Assembly: GCA_022820675.1 (NCBI GenBank)
Contig: JAJEFC010000041.1
Coordinates: 1 to 57,636, forward strand
Direction: 5' to 3'
DNA from: Vicinamibacteria bacterium
Lineage (GTDB): Bacteria > Acidobacteriota > Vicinamibacteria > Vicinamibacterales > UBA8438
DNA length: 57,636 nt
Shown: positions 51,957 through 57,636 of the stretch, piece after piece
Layout of the letters: each line of letters starts with the position of its first letter
Position numbering within the stretch: position 1 is the stretch's first letter
The notes under the pieces: model-generated
Database searches by the model: none
Told to the model about the DNA's origin: nothing
Seen by the model: only the letters and a program-made list of their open reading frames with translations
Position numbers and translations under genes: made by a program

Positions 51957-53321
51957 TCACCTCGGACTCCCGGCCTCGTTGCTGATGCGGTAGAGCTTCG
52001 ACTGCGTCCGGAGAATCAGGCTGCCGCGCACTACCGCGGGGGTGGCGAGGGCCATCTCGTCGAGCGAGTTGGTGTGCAGCAGCTCGAACTCGGGCCCCGC
52101 GCGGACGACGAAGGTGTCGCCGTCCTCGCCGAGCAGGAAGATGCGGTCGTTGTAGGCCCACGGCGAGGCGGTGAAGCCGGTGCCGGGCCGGATGCGGGTG
52201 CGGCCGTAGATCTCGCGGCCGGTGCGGGCGTCGTGGCTCAGGAGGAAGCCGCGATCGAGCAGCGTGTAGTAGGCGCCCTCGTAGACGAGGGCCGAGGTGT
52301 TGTAGGTGCCCAGCATCGGCTGGTACCAGACGACGTAGTCGTTGCCGGTGTCGCCCGGCGCGAGCGAGATGTCGCCGGAGGCGCCGGCGCGGATGGCGTA
52401 GACCGGGCGCGGCATGCCGCCGGGGTAACCCGAGCTGATGTAGACGAGGCCGTCGCGGGCGAACGGGGTGGGGACGACGTTGACGGTCATCCCGCCGATG
52501 TCCCACAGCTCGCGGCCGTCGAGGTCGTAGGACCGGACGCGGCGGCGGCCCGCGGTGACGATCTCGGTGCGGACGTCGTTCTCCCACACGAACGGGCTCG
52601 CCCAGTTCTCGTTCTCGTCGCGCTCGACGCGCCAGACGGTGTCGCCGGTGCGGGCGTCGAGGGCGAGCAGGAAGGAGCCGGTGGTGTTGTCGTTGACGAT
52701 GTACAACCGGCCGTCGTGCAGGGCCGGCGAGGCGGCGGTGCCGAAGCGCTGCCAGCCGTTGAAGACGCCGACCTCGCGCGTCCAGACGATATCGCCCTCG
52801 AGGTCGAGGGCGGCCACGAGCCCGACCGTCCCGAAGTAGACGTACAGGCGCTCGCCGTCGGTGACCGGGGTCTCCGACGCGAAGCTGTTCTTGATGTGGC
52901 GCTCGATGGCGGGCACCGCCGAGTAGAGCTCGCGGACCCAGCGCATGTCGCCGGTCGAGAAGTCGAAGTCGTGGACGAACCACCGGTGCGCGGCCGCTGC
53001 CGGGGTCGCCCCGAAGTCGGCCCCGGGGTCGTACAGCCCGGGCTGCGGGGGCGGCTCGTCGCCGGCGCTGACCGCGGTGGTCACGAAGACGTGGTCGTCC
53101 CAGACGACGGGCGAGCTCCAGCCCAGGCCCGGCACGTCGGCGACCCAGACCACGTTCTCGGTCTCGCTCCAGGTCTCGGGCAGCCGGGGGTCGTCGGCGA
53201 CGGCGCCGGCGGCGGGGCCGCGGAACCCCGGCCACTGGCCGGGCTGGGCCGCCGAGGGAGCGGTAGCCCCCACGACGATTGCCGGGACCGCAACCAGGCC
53301 GATGAGCCAAGTGCCGCGCAT
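51957..53321 (-). CDS. Exported PQQ-like (PQQ_2/BamB-type) beta-propeller protein
   Basis: A 454-residue exported protein. After the signal peptide comes QPGQWPGFRGPAAGAVADDP, the standard opening of the PQQ_2 WD40-like family abundant in Planctomycetota and Acidobacteriota, followed by propeller blades (VVWVADVPGLGWSSPVVWDD, RLYVYFGTVGLVAALDLEGD, GDTVWRVERDENENWASPFV, YDLDGRELWDIGGMTVN). It lacks the catalytic residues and disulfide of true quinoprotein dehydrogenases, so a scaffold or binding role is more likely than oxidation. The start at 53321 follows GAGGAGG. Probably monocistronic. Confidence 0.85.
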   Translation of the reverse strand: MRGTWLIGLVAVPAIVVGATAPSAAQPGQWPGFRGPAAGAVADDPRLPETWSETENVVWVADVPGLGWSSPVVWDDHVFVTTAVSAGDEPPPQPGLYDPGADFGATPAAAAHRWFVHDFDFSTGDMRWVRELYSAVPAIERHIKNSFASETPVTDGERLYVYFGTVGLVAALDLEGDIVWTREVGVFNGWQRFGTAASPALHDGRLYIVNDNTTGSFLLALDARTGDTVWRVERDENENWASPFVWENDVRTEIVTAGRRRVRSYDLDGRELWDIGGMTVNVVPTPFARDGLVYISSGYPGGMPRPVYAIRAGASGDISLAPGDTGNDYVVWYQPMLGTYNTSALVYEGAYYTLLDRGFLLSHDARTGREIYGRTRIRPGTGFTASPWAYNDRIFLLGEDGDTFVVRAGPEFELLHTNSLDEMALATPAVVRGSLILRTQSKLYRISNEAGSPR

Positions 53322-53554
53322 GGAATCCTCCTCGACGCCGTCCTGCTGCCAAAGCCGGTGCACGGCGATGGTCCAGCGTCCTCCGCAAGTCGGCCGGGAA
53401 GCCGGCGGCGGCCACCGCCGTCGCCACTCGCGGCCGGAACCGTCAGTTCCGCTTCGCGCCAGCCCCACCCCGTACCGCGACCTGCCGCGCTCCGGCGGCG
53501 CAAGCTGCCGCGGGCCCGAGGAAACCGCGTTTTCGCCAAGCGCTCGTGCGTTAC

Positions 53555-53696
53555 GCGTCCAGCCCCTCTAGTGCAGTGCCACAGCTAAATGTTCGGGCAT
53601 GGGTGCTGTGATTCGCCAACGATTGCCGGCCGTAAACCCGTGTTCCGTATCCGAAGATTATGGCGTGACGGACCACTAGTAGGCGTCCAGCCCCTC
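53555..53696. mobile_element. Possible small insertion at the stop codon of the VOC gene
   Basis: GCGTCCAGCCCCTC occurs at 53555-53568 and again at 53683-53696, the latter coding the last residues of the VOC protein. The roughly 114 bases between are noticeably less GC-rich than their surroundings and have weakly matching ends (TAGTG...CAC on both). This fits a short insertion flanked by a long direct repeat, or a partial tandem duplication. Confidence 0.4.
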
Positions 53697-54527
53697 GGTC
53701 AGCTCGATGTAGGTGCCGAAGGGATCGGTGAAGAAGGCGATGCCCAGACCCAGGGCCGGAATCTCGGTGTAGGGCCGGTCGAAGACGATGCCCTTGGCCT
53801 CCAGCTCGCGGCAGAACGCCTCGAGGCCGTCCACCTCGAAGCCGATGTGGTCGAGCACCGTCCCCTGGGTCCCCGCCGGGGTCTCGGGCGACGGCGAGTA
53901 GGTCAGGTTGACGCCGGGCAGGTCGGCCTCCTGGAACGAGCCGCGCATGCCCCGCTCGGCGTTGAAGGTGTCGATGTACCACGCCTGCATCTCGTCCACC
54001 GGACCCGCGAAGTGGAGATGGTGCAGGGCCATCGGGGGGTCGGTGGCGCTCTGCACGAACTCGACCTTCACGTCGTCCGGCGCCATCGTATAGGCGATGT
54101 ACGTGTCCTGGTCGGCGATGTGGGCGAGGCCGTCCTCGACCGCGACGGCCGGCGGCAGCTCTTCCCGGGTCACGATGGGATAGCCGGCCGCCTCGACCCT
54201 GTCGACCGTCTCGCGGGTGCTCGGCACCGAGAAGCCGATGTGGTTCACCGACGTGCCTTTGGTGCCGCCGGTCGGCTCGCCCTCGCGCATGAACACGAGC
54301 ACGTTGGGGAACCTGACGATCTCCAGCGTGCCGACGGTGACCAGCTCGCCGCCGAGGGTGTCGACCCAGAACCGCTTGTGCTCGTCGATGCTGGTCACGA
54401 CCAGGTGGTGGTGCCCGTACACGATCGGCCCGTCCTGGGCCGCCGTGAGCTGCGCCGCCGCCGGGGATGCGCCGCCCAGCACGAGCAACCCGGCCGCCGC
54501 CGTCGATGCGATCGTCTTCTTCGTCAT
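53676..54527 (-). CDS. Exported two-domain VOC (glyoxalase/dioxygenase fold) protein
   Basis: A 283-residue protein with a signal peptide (STAAAGLLVLGGASPAAAQ). The first VOC domain starts GHHHLVVTSIDEHKRFWVDT with NHIGFSVPS, and the second has LHHLHFAGPVDEMQAWYIDT with DHIGFEVDGLEAF and the terminal FFTDPFGTYIEL. The conserved His and Glu positions (HHLVV, LDHIGF, YIEL) suggest a metal site. Exported two-domain VOC proteins are frequent in Acidobacteriota; the reaction is unknown. The start follows GGAGG. The last codons are repeated 128 bases downstream. Confidence 0.85.
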   Translation of the reverse strand: MTKKTIASTAAAGLLVLGGASPAAAQLTAAQDGPIVYGHHHLVVTSIDEHKRFWVDTLGGELVTVGTLEIVRFPNVLVFMREGEPTGGTKGTSVNHIGFSVPSTRETVDRVEAAGYPIVTREELPPAVAVEDGLAHIADQDTYIAYTMAPDDVKVEFVQSATDPPMALHHLHFAGPVDEMQAWYIDTFNAERGMRGSFQEADLPGVNLTYSPSPETPAGTQGTVLDHIGFEVDGLEAFCRELEAKGIVFDRPYTEIPALGLGIAFFTDPFGTYIELTEGLDAY

Positions 54528-54612
54528 CCTGGAATCCTCCACTCCGTTCCGCAGCCCGCTCGGCCGCGTTGCGGGCCACCGTCTGGCGCAAGGCCCGCTC
54601 CTTCGACAGCGC

Positions 54613-54870
54613 GGCCGGGCGCATGGCGCGAAACCCGCCCGGTCGCGGGCGAACCGGCACATGAGCGAAACCCGTCCGGTCGCCGATGCGGGCCGGCGCA
54701 GGCGCGAACCCGCCCAGTCGCCGACGCGGACCCGGCGCATGGCGCGAACCCACGCGGTTTCGGACGAGCCCGGCCGCATGGCGCGCGACGGCCCACCCAG
54801 TCGCCGACACGAGCCCCCCGATGCGGGCCCGGGCAGGACGCGAGGCCCGCTCAGTCGCTGATGCGAGCCC
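54613..54870. repeat. Degenerate 39-bp tandem array over the 3' end of the lipocalin-like gene
   Basis: About six units of 38-43 bases (clear boundaries at 54656, 54695 and 54734), each with a CGCGAACCC-like part and a CAGTCGCCGACGCG-like part. The unit nearest the gene supplies its last codons (ARISD) and stop at 54851. Units diverge by 10-30 percent, more than in the 43- and 98-bp arrays. Confidence 0.82.
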
Positions 54871-55831
54871 AGCGAATCGTGCTCTGCACCTCGCGGCCCT
54901 CGTCGTCGGTCGCCGGGGGCGGCATCAGGTTGAGGTGCGTGTCGGTCAGCTCGTAGAAGCGCTGCGCGTCGGTGCCGCTTTGGTTCGGGGTCTCGTTGCC
55001 GATGCGGTGGTGCACGAGATAGCTCTCCTCCTCGTTCACCGAGAACGGCCCGAAGTAGCTGCCGTAGGAGTCCACCGTCGCCAGCGCCTCCTCCGCCGTG
55101 GGCTCGTCGCCGGCGTAGAGCTGCCGGCCCGGCCGCATCAGGTGCACCGACATGTGCCCCGACGGCGCGTAGGCGATGTACGCGGTCTCGTACTGGTCGG
55201 CTGGCACCGACTCGCCGTCGCTGGTCTCGCGCGTCACCGACTCGACCCGGTAGAAGCCGAAGAGCCGCCGGTGGGTGTCGGTCAGCTCCGACTCGGGCAG
55301 GTCGGGCAGCCGCTCCCAGGTGATGTACGACCGCGCCCCGTCCTCGCTGGCCGGCGGTTGGAGAATCAGGTTGTCGCCCTCGAAGGTGAAGAAGCGCTGG
55401 TAGTCGGACCCCGCTCCGGACGGGTTCAGGCTGCCCTCCAGGTGATGGGTGACGTAGCCCTCCTCCTCGTTCACGCTGTAGCGCCCGAAGTAGGAAGAAT
55501 AGCTGCCCATCTGGGCCAGCGCCTCGTCCGGCGTCGGACCGCCCTCGGAGTACGGCTCGCGGTCGGGGCTCATCAGCGTCACCCCCATGTAGCCGGTGGC
55601 GTCGTACATGATGTAGCCCACGCGGTCTTCTCTCGGCTCGCCGACGAGCTCGCCCTCGGCGTCGCGGCGCTCGCTGCGCACCAGCGACCACGCGCCGGCG
55701 AAGCGGTCCATCGGGTTGGCCGCGGCCGCCTCCTCGACCTCCTCCGCCGGCCCCTCGCCGCCGCAGCCGGCCAGGGGCGCCAGGGACATCAGGCCCACGA
55801 CACCGATCGCCGCGAATAGCGTCCTGTGCAT
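54851..55831 (-). CDS. Lipoprotein with two lipocalin-like domains (paralog)
   Basis: A 326-residue lipoprotein (lipobox LAPLAGC followed by GGEGPAEEVEEAAA). It contains two lipocalin-like (PF13924-type) domains: DRVGYIMYDATGYMGVTLMS with SSYFGRYSVNEEEGYVTHHL, and TAYIAYAPSGHMSVHLMRPG with GSYFGPFSVNEEESYLVHHR. These are the same strands as in the protein at 21760-22815, so the two are paralogs. The ligand is unknown. The start at 55831 follows AAGGAGAGAGCG. The C-terminal codons fall in a tandem array extending about 240 bases downstream. Confidence 0.78.
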   Translation of the reverse strand: MHRTLFAAIGVVGLMSLAPLAGCGGEGPAEEVEEAAAANPMDRFAGAWSLVRSERRDAEGELVGEPREDRVGYIMYDATGYMGVTLMSPDREPYSEGGPTPDEALAQMGSYSSYFGRYSVNEEEGYVTHHLEGSLNPSGAGSDYQRFFTFEGDNLILQPPASEDGARSYITWERLPDLPESELTDTHRRLFGFYRVESVTRETSDGESVPADQYETAYIAYAPSGHMSVHLMRPGRQLYAGDEPTAEEALATVDSYGSYFGPFSVNEEESYLVHHRIGNETPNQSGTDAQRFYELTDTHLNLMPPPATDDEGREVQSTIRWARISD

Positions 55832-56070
55832 CGCTCTCTCCTTCCCCACCGTCTGCCGCGGTTCCTAGCCTTCGACCATCCCTGGGGGATCGCCGCCTCG
55901 CGTCACCGCTTCTCGCCCAACCCGTCTCGCCGGCGCGGCCGCCGTCTCCCCGCGCCAGGCGCAGGCCCGAAACACGACTCCGCAGCTTCGTCCGGAACCC
56001 CTCGATTCACCCGCTGGCGCGGCTTGGCCAGCCAATCGTCGCCTGCGGCTCCGCTTGGCGCCCAGCAACC

Positions 56071-56098
56071 CTCCAGGAGTCCGCGCCATTCTACGGCG
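56071..56098. repeat. Third copy of the dispersed hairpin motif
   Basis: GTCCGCGCCATTCTACGGCG, a near-copy of the motif at 24079 and 24228, includes the stop codon of the gene ending at 56091. Confidence 0.5.
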
Positions 56099-56984
56099 TC
56101 ACTGTCACCGTCACGTCGGCCGGCGTGTAGAGGTAGCCGTCGTCGGCCATCGCCCTGATCACGTAGGTACCCGGCTCGCTGAAGCGGGCGGTGGTCACGA
56201 TCGTCCCGTCCTCCGGCAGCGGCGGCGGCGTCCATCCCGGCGTGTGGTCGACCATCGGCCGCACGAACGGATCGAAGTCCACCCTCCCCGGCCCGCGGTA
56301 CTGTATCCAGGCCAGCCGCAGGCCAAGGGCGTTGCGGCGCCCCGGCGGGCGGCTGTTGCGGGCCGGCCGCATCGCCGGCACCCCGTCGTCGCCGATGACC
56401 GCGGTCAGCGACAGCGTCTCCCCCACCGCGACGGTGCGCCGGCGGCCCTCCGGCAGCTCGATGGTCGGCGGGTCGTTCTCGATCTCGGGCGCCCCGCCGC
56501 CGGCGCGGTTCATGGCGACGACCTGCTCGTCGATGATCTGCTCGGGCACCAGCCAGCCCACCGCGCGGTCGGTCCGGCCGTGGGCGGTCACCGTCCACAC
56601 CAGCTCCTTGTCTCCCCAGTCGGCGGGCACCGTCACCCGCCACGCGAAGCGCTGGCGGCGCGGGTAGAAGTAGGTCGGCTGCCCCTGGTCGACGTCGCCC
56701 GGCTCCAGGAAGTTGTCGGGGCCGACGGGGATGTTCAGCTCTTCCTCGTAGTTGCGGTTCAGGTAGCCGAACAGCATCTCGAACGTGCCGTCCGGGTTCT
56801 GCATCCACCCCTCGAAGACCGGCTGCAGGTTCTGGCCGCTGTGGTAGGTCTGCGCCACGGCGGCCGGGGCCGACGCGAAGAGCACGAAGGCCGACGACGA
56901 CGCGACCAGCGCGAACGCGAGAGAGATGGGCCCGCCCCCCACGGCCCGCCACGCGCCTCGACCCGACGTCCACATCTTGCTCAT
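56091..56984 (-). CDS. Secreted protein of unknown function, second copy of the PHM-partner family
   Basis: A 297-residue exported protein (hydrophobic signal LAFALVASSSAFVLFASAPA). It is a paralog of 11033-12061: LQPVFEGWMQNPDGTFEMLF, GYLNRNYEEELNIPVGPDN, VPADWGDKELVWTVTAHGRT, LRLAWIQYRGPGRVDFDPF and the C-terminal FSEPGTYVIRAMADDGYLYT all align. The final part looks like an immunoglobulin-like sandwich. It lies downstream of a PHM-like gene fragment, as does its paralog, so the pairing is conserved. The start at 56984 follows GAGGGCC. No named domain recognised. Confidence 0.75.
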   Translation of the reverse strand: MSKMWTSGRGAWRAVGGGPISLAFALVASSSAFVLFASAPAAVAQTYHSGQNLQPVFEGWMQNPDGTFEMLFGYLNRNYEEELNIPVGPDNFLEPGDVDQGQPTYFYPRRQRFAWRVTVPADWGDKELVWTVTAHGRTDRAVGWLVPEQIIDEQVVAMNRAGGGAPEIENDPPTIELPEGRRRTVAVGETLSLTAVIGDDGVPAMRPARNSRPPGRRNALGLRLAWIQYRGPGRVDFDPFVRPMVDHTPGWTPPPLPEDGTIVTTARFSEPGTYVIRAMADDGYLYTPADVTVTVTP

Positions 56985-57063
56985 CCTGGCCCTCGCTACC
57001 TGCGCGACCCGGCGGGTGGCCCGCTGGCACGCCCAACGGACCGCGGCGGCGTGCCGGAGGTCC

Positions 57064-57321
57064 TCATTCCCCACCGGACCACCAGTTGCCGGTCCGCGAC
57101 TGGTCCGTCCATCGGCTCGGACGAGTCGCGCGGTAAACCGGCCGCTGTGCCGGTGGCGGCTCCGGTGATTGCGACTCCGCAACTTCGACCACGGGTCGAT
57201 CCCTCTGCGACGGGGAGGGTTCCCCGCTGGTTGCCCGAGGCGCCAGTAGCAGCACAAGAAGCAGGCACGCGACGCCAGCGACAACAACAGCAAGTGCAAC
57301 ACCGGCAACAGGATCATCCAT
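57064..57321 (-). CDS. Possible small membrane protein between the PHM-like gene and its partner
   Basis: An 85-residue frame beginning MDDPVAGVALAVVVAGVACL with a single strong hydrophobic helix, then a polar, proline-rich tail (SPEPPPAQRPVYRATRPSRW). It fills most of the 390-base gap between the two genes of the module. No ribosome site or family is recognised, and the other copy of the module (only 2 bases between genes) has no counterpart, so it may be spurious. Confidence 0.35.
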   Translation of the reverse strand: MDDPVAGVALAVVVAGVACLLLVLLLAPRATSGEPSPSQRDRPVVEVAESQSPEPPPAQRPVYRATRPSRWTDQSRTGNWWSGGE

Positions 57322-57373
57322 GACATCAAGCTCGTCAGGGCTCCGCAGTGGAGGCCGTCAGGGGCGCCCTCCG

Positions 57374-57636
57374 CTACTCGCTGCCGGCGCCCCGCCGCTC
57401 GGCCAGCCTCTGCTCGTAGACGTCATCGGGCATGTGGAAGAAGCTCATCCACGCGAAGCTCATGTCGTCGATCGACCGGTTGCCGAACCCCACCCAGTTC
57501 TTGGGGTCGGGGTTGTAGCGGTTGGCGGCGGTGTTGTCGTGCCAGCCGATGACGTGGAGGATGGTGCCCGCTGGCAGCAGCGGCGCCGCCGCGGCGGCGG
57601 TGTTGTTGAAGATTTTCCAGCCGACGTTGTGTCCGG
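57374..57636 (-). CDS. C-terminus of a second PHM-like copper/cytochrome protein (cut by window edge)
   Basis: The minus strand is open from the right edge to a TAG at 57374-57376 and reads AAPLLPAGTILHVIGWHDNT, then NYGWN-like surroundings, NPDPKNWVGFGNRSIDDMSF and MPDDVYEQRLAERRGAGSE. This matches the C-terminal 85 residues of the PHM-like protein at 9600-11030 (AAPLLPRGTILRIRGYFDNT, VSDPRNWSGLGHRSIDNMMI). The heme and copper motifs, if present, lie outside the window. It precedes 56091-56984 as its paralog precedes 11033. Confidence 0.75.
   Translation of the reverse strand, partial: GHNVGWKIFNNTAAAAAPLLPAGTILHVIGWHDNTAANRYNPDPKNWVGFGNRSIDDMSFAWMSFFHMPDDVYEQRLAERRGAGSE

Noticed and set aside
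1..57636. tRNA, rRNA or riboswitch genes
   Set aside because: None were recognised by eye. A covariance-model scan could not be run, so weak or unusual RNAs cannot be excluded.

Overview
The window is very GC-rich, gene-dense bacterial DNA. Its content is dominated by secreted PQQ quinoproteins, c-type cytochromes, DUF1552/DUF1592 proteins, a DUF6152 protein and several families of exported proteins of unknown function. That mix is typical of Acidobacteriota, and a Vicinamibacteria-like lineage (often seen in soil, sediment and sponge metagenomes) is my best guess. This is inferred from gene content only. No rRNA, tRNA or CRISPR array was seen.

Layout. 1-7.7 kb, minus strand: a partial ankyrin-repeat protein, a translationally coupled DUF1592-DUF1552 pair, and a PQQ quinoprotein. 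7.9-9.3 kb: an AbiEii-like toxin with an unfamiliar upstream partner. 9.6-12.1 kb, plus strand: a cytochrome c/PHM-like copper protein and a secreted partner. The same two-gene module recurs at 56.1-57.6 kb. 12.3-21.4 kb: prolyl oligopeptidase, GH105-like glycosidase, a 23-bp minisatellite, a YVTN propeller, a dienelactone hydrolase and a molybdopterin oxidoreductase. 21.8-26.6 kb, minus strand: exported proteins (two-domain lipocalin-like, DUF6152, and two coupled members of a four-member paralogous family). 26.7-32.2 kb and 40.6-45.9 kb: accessory DNA holding a broken brnTA, orphan and frameshifted antitoxins, a DUF3696 ATPase with a possible PLD-like partner, a broken DUF433-DUF5615 pair, phd with a vapC stump, and a complete-looking restriction-modification operon with two methyltransferases, a PLD nuclease and a ribbon-helix-helix regulator. 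Between them lie PPK2, a cupin-cytochrome-PQQ dehydrogenase cluster, Uma2 and two more paralogs. 46.4-57.6 kb: another PQQ quinoprotein, NIPSNAP, an ABC exporter, Sel1, a PQQ-like propeller, a two-domain VOC protein, a second lipocalin-like protein, and the second copy of the PHM module.

How the genes fit together. The quinoproteins, the diheme cytochrome and the DUF1592 heme protein suggest periplasmic oxidation of organic substrates feeding a cytochrome chain. The lipoproteins, oligopeptidase and glycosidase point to scavenging of peptides and polysaccharides. The accessory islands are defence or selfish DNA. In five places an antitoxin or antitoxin fragment persists while its toxin is absent, truncated or interrupted.

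Two sequence-level patterns stand out. First, short tandem arrays of unrelated sequence (periods about 20, 23, 24, 39, 43, 98 and 119 bp) sit at, or engulf, the 3' ends of at least seven genes. Second, a roughly 133-bp element with 13-bp terminal inverted repeats and a 6-bp target duplication interrupts brnT, and its removal restores the local reading frame.
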